64,000 nucleotides of DNA from Drosophila miranda (lineage: Eukaryota; Arthropoda; Insecta; Diptera; Drosophilidae), in assembly GCF_003369915.1 (NCBI RefSeq), contig NC_046675.1, positions 17,670,001 to 17,734,000 of the forward strand. Reading direction: 5' to 3'. This document shows positions 1-10,658 of this stretch, piece after piece (position 1 is the stretch's first letter; each line of letters opens with the position of its first letter). A program made the translations under genes and the position numbers. Under the pieces are notes generated by a model. It did no database searches. It was not told where the DNA came from and saw only the letters and a program-made list of their open reading frames with translations.

Positions 1-2384
1 TTGCGGCTCATATGTCCCGTGTCGTGCAAGGGAAAAAGTTCAAAAAGAAGAAGTTACTTTTGCTTTGCGCGAGCGATAAAGTTAAACAAAAAGTTACTAT
101 AGTTCGGCTTCCACTGGCACTGCATAGAGGGGTGTCATACCATACGGTCATCTAAGGGTATACCCAGCTTAAGGAATACTTCAAATGGCATCTCACATAG
201 ATCAAGCAAGTCGGCCACATCGGACAAGTCCAGCATTCAGTTTTTTTAAGGTAACTATAATCAAGCCACAGGTCATATTTCATATAGCATTTATTCGCAA
301 ATAGCCAAGTAAAGATACAGACTAATAATTTATTCAATTGAGGCTAAAGGACGTGAGCCTTTTTGCCTTTAGTATTGAATAATAAAAAGTAACGAAGAGT
401 TCTCTTAAAAATTATAGTTAAAATTATCAGTTATAAATACTGATTTAGTCTTTACAAACTGTGTTCGTCCCACTTTCTGCTTACACGTTGGAACAATAGT
501 TTGGAAGAATTAAACATTTAACAAAGAATCCTTACTACTTAAAATTATAAATTGATATAAAGTCTAAATAACCCTTTTGGGGCATCAAGAAGTTATTGGT
601 ATAATTCGAATATAATATACTTGTTAATGAATTCATCCACTCATCAACTGTGTCCTGGAGAAAGTCTTACCCACTTTCCTTTTAGCTTAACCGACTCTTG
701 GACTCTATTGCAAACTCCGAATAGGGTATAGGCGAAGTCGAGACTTTCTAATTAGAAACTTTCAACTATTTCTTCTTCGGCTTTGTCTCCTTTAGCTGTC
801 AGTGGCATATACTATGTCTAAATAATAGAAAACTTAGCGCCGAAAGGAGAAAGGCGAACGCCAAAAGAGCTGCACCATGCTCGAAGCACAGAGCTCATCT
901 CCGAAATTTATATGGAGGAGTTGCGTTGCGGGAAAATCAAGTATTCCCTCATATGTTAGCTTTATGGCGCCATTTTGTTAATTTATTTCACTTGCTTGAC
1001 AGTTTGTTTTCAATTTTTTATCTTCATTTTCTCTTCTCGCTTGGTTAGGTCGAGTTTTGGTTTGCTTTGCTTTTGTCTTTTGTTGCTGGACTGACTGTAG
1101 GGATAGGGAGGGGGAGGAGGGTGTGAGAAATAAATATTTTTTCACATTCCTTTTCGGTGGTGCAGTCGTGCTTTTTTGTTGCTTTTTTGTTGCTTTTTTG
1201 GTGGTGCTGTCTCTGTGTCTGCGTCTGTGCTGGTGTCGCTGTGGTTTTGACATAAAGTGCGCTTATAAAAAACCGCCAAGTTAGAAGCGCGCCGGAATAA
1301 AATATTTTGATGAATGCAACGCTCGCACCGAACTGGCCAAAAATGGCGTAAAAATAGCTGATAAATTTGTGCTCGGCAAAACAAATGGTTAAAGTTTTAA
1401 ATTGAAATTGGGCCAAAAGGCAACCGCCCCCCCACAAAGGCAGGGAGTCGAAATTGGTCGGTAAAGGGCGGAGGACGGGAGTGGAGTACACGGGCGGCTA
1501 AAAAATGTCCATAATAAATATCTCAATCAAAAAAGACAAGCGGGCAAAAAGCAACACCGGCACCAGCACCGGCCCCATCAGCATACAAATATGGCAGCAG
1601 CAAACGGAACAAAACCAAATGAATATGAAGCGTCACTGGGGTTGGTCCTTCGTTGTTGCTTGTTGGTTCTTGGTGGCTGGTTGTTGGTATCTGGTATCTG
1701 GTTGTTCGTTGTTGCTGTAGCTGTAGCTGTTTCTGTTGCTGATGACGATGCTGCACGCTGATAAAACAAAAGGAAACAAAAAGCAGTGCACAGATTAAAA
1801 ATCTAAACTAAAAGCAGCAGCAGCAGCAATGGCAGCAGCAATGGCAGCAGCAATGGCATCAGCAGCACAAATATGTATATGGAAAAAAGCGAAAAGTATA
1901 AGCTGTTTCCATTTTCCACCATCAAAGATTTCACTTCCTTTTTTAGATGTTGATATAAAACAAGCGACTAAATAAAAACCGCACACAGCTACACACACAC
2001 ACATACACCCACTCACAAAGAGAGTGGAATGGGATTGAGAGTGGGAGATACACGTACAAGTGCAGGTCCATTTATCTTCTGTCATTGTGCGAGTGTTTCC
2101 GTTTTTGTAATGAATGTCCAGCTGTGTGCATTGCCCTGCGGACAAGGAGCCGGAACAGGAGCCGGAGCCGGCCAATGCAGAGGCACAGCCAAACGAATCC
2201 CAAGCCGGACTGGACCGGACCGGACCGGGACGTACCCGACCCACTACAATTGTCGTTGGTCTCTCGTTAGACGCTCGCTGAAAGGCGTCTTTTACGTCTC
2301 TTGATAAGATAAGCTTTGCTTAAAATATATATTCGTCTCTCTATATATTTATATACATAGAGATAGAGATAGAGGCGCGGAGAG
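1..2384. other. Non-coding, simple-sequence-rich DNA
   Basis: I see no convincing gene here. Open frames around 1.0-1.8 kb on both strands are produced by low-complexity T/G-rich and GTTGTTG-type stretches, and their products are Gln/Thr/Lys repeats without domain character. A CAG/CAA-type run lies near 1814-1862. A TATAAAA-like sequence at about 1263-1270 has no clear initiator or ORF behind it. AT-rich runs near 2335-2370 precede the first weak candidate sORF. Confidence 0.6.
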
Positions 2385-2549
2385 ATGGCACTGGCGATAG
2401 AGATGCATGGAGCCCGACTCATGAAGGAGCCCGGCTCGGGCGTCAAGAAAGGCACAAGTGTGCAACTTGTATGCGGCGCACTCTTAATCCGGGTTTTTGT
2501 CATTACACTTTCCACTTTATTTCCGTTCTTTCGTAGATTTGCGTTGTAA
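2385..2549 (+). CDS. Candidate 54-residue sORF with hydrophobic C-terminal half
   Basis: A single ATG-to-TAA frame of 55 codons. The first half is polar and basic with a few Met. The second half (about residues 27-48) is a run of Leu, Val, Ile, Phe and Thr that could form one membrane segment, followed by two Arg. An AT-rich TATA-like stretch (2339-2356) lies about 30-45 bases upstream. No family is recognised. Codon use is only weakly Drosophila-like and the opposite strand is also open, so this may be chance. Confidence 0.15.
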   Translation: MALAIEMHGARLMKEPGSGVKKGTSVQLVCGALLIRVFVITLSTLFPFFRRFAL

Positions 2550-2873
2550 GCACTGCCCCCAGAGTCCACAGCTCCCAGCCACCGGCCACCGGCCACCGAC
2601 CCCCCACACCCCAGCCCGCAGTCCGTCCTTCACTTTGAATTAGGCAGATTTTCCTCTTCCGCATTTCCCTTATTCTGTACCACACCATACCATTTTTTGT
2701 CGGCCAGAGTCGGAGCAATTGGAAATAATGCACCGACGACAGATGAGCACAAAGACAAGGCACTCTGTGGGCGAAATTGAGATGCAGAGATTTAAAAATG
2801 GCCAAGAACCTAAGCGAAACAGAGCAATGGCGTGGAGGAGGAGGAGGAGAAGTGCCGGCCGGACAATGGAAGG

Positions 2874-3018
2874 ATGAAAGTTGGCGCTGAGCTGCTCGGC
2901 CAGCCATGCAGTAAGCTGCTTGCTGTGATACTCATTGTCAGCTGGTCTGCAGTTCGGGGCTTAAGTGCATCCAACTGCGAAGATAAATGCCGTCGACGGG
3001 GCCAGCATCGTGCATCAG
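2874..3018 (+). CDS. First coding exon of a putative secreted peptide
   Basis: The frame opens with ATG at 2874 and encodes about 48 residues. The N-terminus has a basic Met-Lys start and a hydrophobic core (residues about 14-28, Leu-Leu-Ala-Val-Ile-Leu type) ending in small residues, as a signal peptide does. Two Cys and an Arg-Arg-Arg cluster follow. A good donor (CATCAG|GTATGT) ends the exon in phase 1 at 3018. A plausible acceptor with a pyrimidine-rich tract ends at 3300 and would add only a few residues before TAA. The phase-1 exon at 4434, which carries more Cys, is another possible partner. No family is recognised. Seen: signal-peptide character and donor. Inferred: secretion and peptide-precursor nature. 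Confidence 0.4.
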
Positions 3019-3824
3019 GTATGTAAACTGCCGATAGCAGCGGCTTAATAGCTGGTGTAGCTCTGCTCTGGTGTCGATGGCAAGCAAGCTCCAACGGCAA
3101 TTGATTTTTCCATAATTCCTCCTGTCAAATCGCAAGAACTTTTCTGAATTATTCGGTTGATTCTCCAATACCAATACAAGCACGTCCCCCCGGGCACACG
3201 TTAATTTGATGTGGCCCTCGCCGTAGAGCAGGTCCCACATTCCACATTCCACATCCCAGATCCCAGATCCCAGAGTGGAGACTTCAATTTACCCATTTCA
3301 GCAGTCCCGATGGCATAAGCGAATTCATCCATTAAAGCTGCCAGCGCGCACATAAAGCCAAACAATTCCCCTAACTACCCAAATTGATCAATTTCAATTC
3401 ACTGCAAATAGCCTGGGCGTGATTTGTCGGGGTGGTCGCCGCCCTGGCTCGGCTTTCAGTAATGTCGCCCCTGGTTGCTAGTGTTGGCAATATAAACTTT
3501 TTATACTTTTACGATGCCCCGACTGTCCCTGTCCCCCACTGTCTCGGAGGGTTCTCAGAACTAGAGACGTCGTCAATACCTTTACAAGTGGCTTTCGACC
3601 AATTTGACAAAGCTGAGCGAAGAAAATCGAGACTGGTAAAAACGGAAATGGTTTGGATTTTCTTTCGATTTGGATTTAGGTTTAGATTTACATTAGTCTA
3701 GAGAAAATCCAAGGCAATCGCTGGGTTTCAGTCAGTTTTCAGTCAGTTCCTTTCCATTCTTGTTTTTAACAATTGTTCGAACAGCTGCTTCACTTTGAGA
3801 ACGGTCTCACTAGCAATCAGGGTA

Positions 3825-3835
3825 CGGTCACACTG
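3825..3835 (+). promoter_or_regulatory. Exact Ohler Motif 1 core-promoter box
   Basis: The 11-mer CGGTCACACTG matches the Drosophila core-promoter Motif 1 consensus (YGGTCACACTR) at every position on the + strand. The same 11-mer sits upstream of squid on the - strand, where a promoter is expected. An ORF with strong G/C third-position bias starts 67 bases downstream. Motif 1 usually marks TATA-less, broadly expressed genes. Confidence 0.55.
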
Positions 3836-3901
3836 TGCGTTTTGTCTGGAGCAATATAATGTTAGTGCTGCCGCCACCGACTCCGTCTTCAAAGATACAT
3901 C

Positions 3902-4588
3902 ATGTGGCAGTGGCTGTGCTTTCCGTACCGCTTCGGACTGAGCGTGACATTTGTCTGCTTGCCCCTCGCCCTCCGCGAGGGGGCGACGCTGCTGCAGCTC
4001 TGCGCCTACGGCATTAGCCAAATGCGAGTGTCGGTTCGGGCGATGCCGATGCTCAAGCCGCTGCTGTGGCTGATGTCACTGCTGCACTGCCTCCACTTCC
4101 AGGTGTTATCTCGGGGGCTGCGCGCCACGTGCCGAATGCTCCACCTGATTCGCAAGATCGTTCGCAGAGGTATACGGCCCTGGAAGCTGACAAATTATCC
4201 ACGAAAAGCATTCAACGTTCAACGTGAACGAAATTTAATACTGGTTTGGTTCTGTGGAGGCGAAGCCACGAGTCCGCACTTTTTTAGGTGTGTGGGGACT
4301 TTGCAGATGCGGATTCCTATGCGGATGCGATGCGGCGGCCATTCACATTCGCTTTTAGCGTGCGCAATTACACTTGAAGAAATCCTTGGGATTTCATGCG
4401 AAAATCCATTTGTCACAATGCCGAGTACGTGAGGCAGCGCTGGCTGCGGCGGCAGCGGCAGCGGCAGCGGCAGTGGCAGGGCCAGCAGTGCGTGTAAATG
4501 TGTCGCTTGGGTCCTGCGCGAGTCCTTCGAGTCCTGCCACTGCAACTTGCAGAGCTACAACTGCATTGCCGGGGCTCTATCACAATGA
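3902..4588 (+). CDS. Candidate two-exon gene downstream of Motif 1, membrane-like N-terminus
   Basis: Exon 1 (3902-4169, 89 codons plus one base) starts with ATG just after the Motif 1 box. It has the third-position G/C preference of Drosophila coding DNA and encodes hydrophobic stretches (about residues 9-35 and 49-68) followed by a basic, His/Arg-rich tail. The G/C bias stops at AGAG|GTATAC (4169), a plausible phase-1 donor. A frame with similar bias lies at 4434-4588: a Gly-Ser run, then Cys-x-Cys and Cys-His-Cys groups, ending in TGA. Joined, the two give 140 residues. The proposed acceptor at 4432-4433 lacks a good pyrimidine tract, so the second exon is uncertain; the unspliced frame instead runs to 4432. 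No known family is recognised. The upstream ATG at 3859 is in a different frame. Confidence 0.35.
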
Positions 4589-4802
4589 CACTTCATTTCA
4601 GCTGGCCTTTGCGGCAACGACTCGATGCTTTGCCAAAATATATGTACATGTCCTCATGCATGCCCCCGCCCCATACTCGTACACATATAGTATCTAGTAA
4701 TAGTATCTATGTAAAGGGGCCAGTACAAGACAGTACATATGTATATGGTCAGTGCCTGAAGCCTCTGGCTGGATCGGGCTTGTGCTCTGCCCGCCTCTGG
4801 AT

Positions 4803-4810
4803 TATTTAAG
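4803..4810 (+). promoter_or_regulatory. TATA-like element before the 4.85-kb candidate gene
   Basis: TATTTAAG lies about 35 bases upstream of the first ATG (4845) of a short candidate gene. A start site 25-35 bases downstream would give a very short leader, which is a reason for caution. Confidence 0.3.
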
Positions 4811-4844
4811 CCGACCGAATGCTCTCACTTAATAGACTTGTTCC

Positions 4845-5077
4845 ATGGCCATCCAGCGCCAGTCAGCTCAGGGAGTACTGTTCGTAATATACTGGAAAGG
4901 TAAGCGGATTCATAAAACAATGAAGTGCAATTCATACTGAAATTGCATCCTGCATAGGCAGCAGAGCGAGTCGGCTTTGCTGGAAAGGTAATAGGATTGA
5001 TGGAACAATGAAATAAAATTCATACATGAATTTCAGCCTGTCCGAGCAGTGTGGAAAATACGACTGCCCCAAGATAA
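4845..5077 (+). CDS. Candidate 41-residue gene with tandemly duplicated introns
   Basis: ATG 4845 opens a frame that reaches CTGGAAAG|GTAAGC (exon 1, 4845-4899, phase 1). An acceptor at 4956-4957 gives a 30-base exon 2 (4958-4987) that ends with the same CTGGAAAG|GTAA sequence, again phase 1. A second acceptor at 5035-5036 leads to a short last exon ending at TAA 5075-5077. The introns would be 58 and 49 bases; the second is near the lower limit for Drosophila. The predicted protein has no recognisable domain. An AATAAA signal is at 5215-5220. An alternative reading is the unspliced 60-codon frame from ATG 5026 (Ser-Leu-Ser-Glu-Gln-Cys start) to TAA 5208, whose first codons also look coding. 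Confidence 0.3.
4892..5040 (+). repeat. Diverged 88-base tandem duplication containing splice donor and intron
   Basis: Two copies begin CTGGAAAGGTAA at 4892 and 4980. They stay alignable through a GGATT, an AACAATGAA and an AATTCATAC block, both ending near a CCTG. Each copy carries a GT donor and, at its 3' side, an AG that could serve as acceptor. Confidence 0.75.
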
Positions 5078-5214
5078 GCAATCATCCACAAACGGAGATA
5101 AGTAATAGCACAATGCACAAGGTTTCTGTCTTTCCAAGGCCCCAGCAAAGTTCAGTTGGAGGAAACGGCGATCTTATCGATGGTTCATACGCATTTGTAA
5201 AATCGTAAATTGTA

Positions 5215-5220
5215 AATAAA
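5215..5220 (+). terminator. AATAAA polyadenylation signal
   Basis: Canonical AATAAA shortly after the stop codons of the overlapping 5.0-kb candidate frames. It supports a transcript ending here but is weak evidence alone in AT-rich DNA. Confidence 0.3.
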
Positions 5221-5877
5221 TTCGTTACGATTAAGGAACAGCGACAGAGAGGTAACATATTTTCTACTATTTAGAAAGGCTTTGTTTTCGAAAGAATTTA
5301 TATGTTGTTCCAAACTACTCTGAGCACAGACTGACTATTTGTAGTCAATCCGATAACATCTCAATAGTCAGCCTACTTAATATGCCCATTCGTTACAATA
5401 CACGAATTCATATTAAAAAAATGATAACAGTGTCCAACAAATATCTTAAGGTCATTATTGCAACTTCTGTATTATTAATAAATTGTTAGCAAAGCACAGT
5501 CAGCTCCATTTCTTATTGGGGTAGGTTAGTTCAATACCTTTGACATTTACCAACGTTTCTCCCTCTCCCTTGCGATTGTGATTTCAGAGGTATGTGCGGT
5601 CTCTGTCCACGTCCTACCACAACCAACACCGCCACCATCAGCCCCCCATTAAATTACAAATCAATTAGTCCATTTTGCGAACAGCGATACCAAAAAGTCA
5701 GAGAGATAGATATTTATCTCGCGTATAATTTACGTACGCATTGCGTAGTAGCGCATTTTCTTAAATTTTAGGGCCAATTTGTGGGCAGAAGATCTGAATT
5801 ATAGTCCGTTGTGCCGCGGATCCTTGCATTCCCCACTTCAAAAGGAGCCCTGAAGTTTTCATAATCAGGAATATTGT
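5221..5877. other. Intergenic stretch, nothing recognised
   Basis: AT-rich DNA with no frame of coding character. A pyrimidine-rich tract followed by AG occurs near 5555-5588, but no coding frame follows. Confidence 0.5.
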
Positions 5878-6078
5878 TTATCGGTCTGCGAGCAGCTTAG
5901 AGCTCAGCCATTCCGAGTGCATTTGAGCATAATGGGATAGACTCTGAGAAGCCTCGAGCTCGCTCTGACTGGGGGCTGAACTGGAGTCGTGCTTAAGCAG
6001 CTTGCTAAGTGCTAAGTAAAGAATAAGTAAGGCTATAACAAAGCGCTGAAGGAGCCGGCGAGACCCTTTACATTGCAT
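5878..6078 (-). CDS. Candidate 66-residue single-pass membrane microprotein
   Basis: The frame runs from ATG (6078) to TAA (5878). It has a short basic N-terminus with Lys and several Arg, then a hydrophobic helix of about 18 residues (positions about 13-30), then a polar Ser/Glu/Gln/His-rich tail of about 35 residues. This matches a type II or tail-out single-pass protein. It could also be the first coding exon of a longer signal-anchor protein such as a Golgi enzyme, but I see no clear donor before the stop. No family is recognised. Confidence 0.35.
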   Translation of the reverse strand: MQCKGSRRLLQRFVIALLILYLALSKLLKHDSSSAPSQSELEASQSLSHYAQMHSEWLSSKLLADR

Positions 6079-8282
6079 TGGTTTCTGGGCGGTGTGAAAA
6101 GCCTCCTCTTTAAGCCAGCCACGTGCTCATGTTCATAATATGTTGGTTCAAAAGTTTACAGTGTATTTACACATGGCATTACACAAATGCTGAGCGCATT
6201 AACTTTAATTGAAAAGTATTTTAATTAATAAATTTTCAGCACGTTGGCGCCAGTATAGCCAGCATAGCACATACATAATTGCAAGTAGGCATTACACTCC
6301 CATCCCGCCTTCCCTTTGTGGCAACAATCGCCACTGCAATAACAATATTATGTCCAGCACAAACAAGAATATGTATGAACTTTATGTACCTTGTCTGTCC
6401 ATATATACATACACATACGTACGTACATATGTAATGTATGTATGTATGTATGCATGTACATCCCATTGATATGTCAGACAACATCAGTAACAACAGCAAA
6501 GAGGAAAAAAGGTTAATTGACCAACAAATAACTTAATTAAATCAAATGAAAATTAAACAATTCAATTTTTAATGAGGTTCGCTGGTTTTGACCTCGTTTC
6601 AATTATGAATAGCAACAATGGGCACAAGGGCCCGGAAAAAGCGGTGGGCGGCAGGCAGTAGGCAGTATTTTGATCCCGGCTGTCCGATGGGGTGGACGGA
6701 TGTCGGCCGGCCCACCTGGAAAAGTGGCATGGCTGACAGCTCCATTAAAATTTCGAATACCCCCAATTTGGTCCACCTTTAGCACTGATACGGACCGCCA
6801 GAAGGACTGGCCCATTGGCTCTTCCCTCAATTCCCTCTCGGTGGAGTGTTTGCTGGCAACTATTAATTACAGGTGTGTACGAGAAAGTTCGGAATGGGCC
6901 ATCATGGTGTGCGCGGAACTGCGGGGGGACCCACCATGAGCCACTAATTAGTAAAATACCTAATCATATGTATATCGGAAAATTCTGTAATAATTTACAC
7001 TTGGTTTCGCCGTGGAGAGCTTTATTTATAGATACTTGATACCTTTTTTTTATGAACAAAAAGTGAAGCGCCATTACACAATAATGCTAGAATGTATTGA
7101 TGGACTGGACTGGACTGAAAGCTGCCCCGCAATCAGAATAGTATTAAACTGTAAATATTTTAGCAGGTATAATTGTTTCTCAGAGGATTATTTGATATTA
7201 TAGCGGAATCAAACCTTTGTGGTGCTTTCATGGAATGTGCATACTCTTCACCCATTCACAAAGCTAACACATCCATCCAAGGCCGGTCCGACCCTTCGAT
7301 GGCAGAGAAGATGATACGAAAAAAACATACCCACATAAATTATGTACATTGATTAAAAAATCAGCATGCCTCAGCAATAAAATGATTATAAAAATGAATA
7401 AACAATCAGCACTTGAAAAAATAACTGCAACAACTGCAGGACGACCCATAACCACCAGCGACCACGCGGCTCTCGTGGAACAACAATTTTCAACTGCTGA
7501 ATGGCAATTGAAACTAAGACTAGGGCCAAATGTTTCGATTGTGGGCGCTTAATGAATTTTATTGATTGCAAGGGCGAAACAGGAGCAACAGCAAGCAAAT
7601 GGACCCCATTTACAGCTTAAAAATATTTAATTACCATCCCTCAGCCCCAGCCCCAGACCCAGACCCAGCCCCCACCCCCCTGGGTGGATGGGCTGGCTGG
7701 GCGCAGTGTTTCAGGTCTTGCCACCAAATTGCAATTAATCTTCTTTTAACAGCAAACTTTTGATCCGCTTTATTTGCATTTCACTTCGGCCCCAACGGCA
7801 GCACAGCGGTGGAAAGCGACGGTGGAAGTGGACGAAATGAATGGTGGTGGGGGGCTCGCTCGCCGCCCACGAAAATAACGAAAATGCTTGTCATAAAAAA
7901 TTATCAAGGGTTAAAAATTATGTTACGCGTTTCATTTTTGGTGGCTGTGAAATGATTTATGCAAAATCTGTGCCCCAACAACAACAATAGCAACCCAACA
8001 AAACAACACCAAAATGAATATAAATTGTGCAATTTCATGTTTTTCTTTCGACCCAACTTGGCGCAACTTTTTATGTCCGGCAAATTAATTTAAAAGTATC
8101 TCGCAACAGCCACCCACAGCCACAACCACAGTTACAGCAACAATAAGACCAATTGCCACAAGTACACATTAAGCCCAACAAGCAAACTGCAGAAGGGTCG
8201 CCGGGCCGCGTCGCGCTGCACATTATTTATAATCTCACATTGAATGAATGAATTTCATGTTTGTCGGTGGTTGAGCTACGCA
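6079..8282. other. Gene-poor intergenic DNA
   Basis: No supported gene. There is a (GTAC/GTAT)-type run near 6411-6453 and a C-rich (CCAGCCCCAGACCCAG) repeat near 7641-7680. Frames at 6.6-6.9 kb are short and lack Drosophila codon bias. Confidence 0.5.
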
Positions 8283-8702
8283 TTAGCCGATTATAATTTT
8301 CTGATAGCCCAGGTAGCCCGGATAATAGCCATAGTACGTGGGTGCAAGCCCGTAAGAGCCGTAGCCCAGGCCGGGAAGGGACCAGCCGTAGCCACTACCC
8401 CAGCCGCCGAAGGGATAGCCCGGGAAGCCGACGCTTAAGAAGATGCCACGCTCTCGACGGGCACCTCGTTGCTGCCCCTGCTCTTCCCTCCGCACCAAAG
8501 AGCCGCCAATTTCCGGCTCCAATGACAGCAGATCCGTTGTTACATCGCCAACTGGTGCCACTTCCTTGTCATCAGCTGCGCCGACGCTGACAGCCGCCGC
8601 TCCAGTCAAGTGCGTGCCCCGCATCAGCAGCACCAGCACCAGCAGCAGCGCAGCCAACGCCGGCGGCATCGTATATGTGGCACGCATTTTTAAATATTTC
8701 AT
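8283..8702 (-). CDS. Small secreted Gly/Tyr-rich protein 1
   Basis: 139 residues from ATG 8702, or 134 from the in-frame ATG at 8687, which gives a more typical signal peptide. A strong hydrophobic core (Leu/Val run, residues about 14-26) is followed by an Asp/Glu/Val-rich propeptide. A basic stretch containing R-R-E-R precedes a mature part rich in Gly, Tyr, Pro and Trp with repeated Gly-Tyr and Tyr-Gly pairs. A TATA box lies about 100 bases upstream. The architecture matches the four Gly-rich genes at 21-32 kb, but this copy lacks the Gln after the cleavage site. Likely extracellular: cuticle, eggshell or peptide precursor are all possible. The function is unknown. Confidence 0.8.
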   Translation of the reverse strand: MKYLKMRATYTMPPALAALLLVLVLLMRGTHLTGAAAVSVGAADDKEVAPVGDVTTDLLSLEPEIGGSLVRREEQGQQRGARRERGIFLSVGFPGYPFGGWGSGYGWSLPGLGYGSYGLAPTYYGYYPGYLGYQKIIIG

Positions 8703-8798
8703 TCAGCTGCGAGATATGATATTTATATTTAATTCAATCGACAAGCCGCGTCTGTGTTTTCAACCCAACTGCCAGTCAAAGGGCCGATGATATTTCCC

Positions 8799-8806
8799 AT
8801 TTATAC
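8799..8806 (-). promoter_or_regulatory. TATA box of secreted protein gene 1
   Basis: On the - strand GTATAAAT lies about 100 bases upstream of ATG 8702. Spacing leaves room for a start site near 8770 and a leader of about 70 bases. Confidence 0.55.
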
Positions 8807-8809
8807 CCG

Positions 8810-10627
8810 AACCGAATGTGAAAATGCGTGTTGAATTTAATGCCAACACCATTTTCATTTGTTTCAAAGTCCGCTAATTGTGGCCAATGCAAATTATTTA
8901 ATACAAAAAACTACATAGACACGCACAAACAAACACAAAATTCCAAAAAGCAAACCAATAAAGTAGCAAAGGGCGTGAGACAAAAAATGTGCCAACAAAT
9001 GAGTCGCATTAGACGGGGGCAATCAATGGGCCAACAGCGACAGCAGTTAAGAGTCGAGCTGGACTGACAAATCCGACTTTGGGAGACACTAATTTTTAAA
9101 TTATCAATAAACATGTTCACATACTCGGTACAATTTGTTTGTAAAACTTTTTTCAGAATATACAGCTAAGCGATAAAACTCTTAATTTTTGCTCTGAACT
9201 TGGACTGATGACATCCATCCCTCAATAGCTAAATCGCTTCATGAACCGAATTATTAGGGCATGACGGCATTTGTCTGACATTTGTCGCTAGTACACTCAC
9301 ATCGACACATGGATAGCCCCGGCGCAGGCAGTTGACTGACTGGCTGACAGACAGACAGACCTTGTGTCCCTTTTCACACATTACGCATACGCCACGTTAC
9401 TTCTTTCTTTGGATCCAATCGCCTGCTTGCCTGCCTGCTTGCCAGCCTGCTGCGCGTCGGCTGCCAATTGACACATTTCATGTTCAGATAGGCGTAAATA
9501 ACAATTATTGTAATTTTTCACAGCGCTCGTTGCGAGACAAAGCGCAGACTTGTGACGATTCAGGCGATAATACCAGAGCGCAACCTTAACCGAGAGCGTG
9601 TGAACCTTGAACTTGAGTGACAGGGGCAAAGGCAAAGGCGAAGGCTCCGGATGCTTTTTTGAACAGCTTTCTCCCACCATCGGAGTGTCGATGTGCCCGT
9701 GTCGGCGTGTGTGCTGTGCGCTTGTTTGTGCTGTTTGCCAATGTGTCAACATTTTAGATTGCCTTGCATGATTTGCAAGAAAAATGAAGACAATAGTTGA
9801 GTTTACGCTCTCCACTCGACCCTATGTCAGCGCAACAGCAACAACAGAGGCAGGGCAGGGCAAAGGCAGAGGCAAAGGCACAGCCAAAGGCAAGTACCGC
9901 TGTCAGCATGTCACGCGATTTGTTGCCCATGAACAAGTATGAAATGAATATATTTGTCATAAAGAAAAGTCATGGCTCTGCGGTGGGTGTGGGTGTGGGT
10001 GGGGGTGTCGCCGAGTTCTTTATCCCCGATTAACAAGTGCTAAGCCAAAGGATAGAGTAAAAAATGTATCATAAGAAACCCGATGCTCGACCAATGTATA
10101 CCTAGAAGGCTGCTTAGGATCAAGGATACACAACTTTCAAAACATAAGCGATTAGCGATTGATTTTCGGGCAACCTGAAGGTAATTTCCAAAAACTACAT
10201 GTATATATTATATATATGTAGTCGTATATGTATGGTATCTATACACACAGGTGTCGTTTGGCTAAAGGCTTTACTTTTGATTCTGCTGCCCGAAACCAAA
10301 CATTTAGTTTATCTATACAATAACCTTAATCGAAATAATCTCCTCTGTCTCCCTGACCAATATACCCTGAGTGTGCCTCTGGCAATCACGTTGAACAAAA
10401 AACCCCCCGCAATGAGAAATCAGAATTGGGTTAGTTCCGTCGCATTTTAATTCTATTTGCACATTCGAGCAAAACTTACAAATACAGAGACAAAGACAGA
10501 CAACAAACAAAGGAACAGAGGAGAAAAGAACAGAACAAGAAATTGCGACGCCTAGATAACTTCAACAACTTTTCGCGAGAATATCGCGACTTGCGACTTT
10601 GGTATTGTGTGCATTTGCGTTAGTACG

Positions 10628-10658
<31 letters not shown>

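Noticed and set aside
1045-1491. 148-codon frame on the - strand
   Set aside because: The product is Thr/Gln/Lys low complexity from a T/G-rich repeat; other frames are equally open, and there is no promoter or domain.
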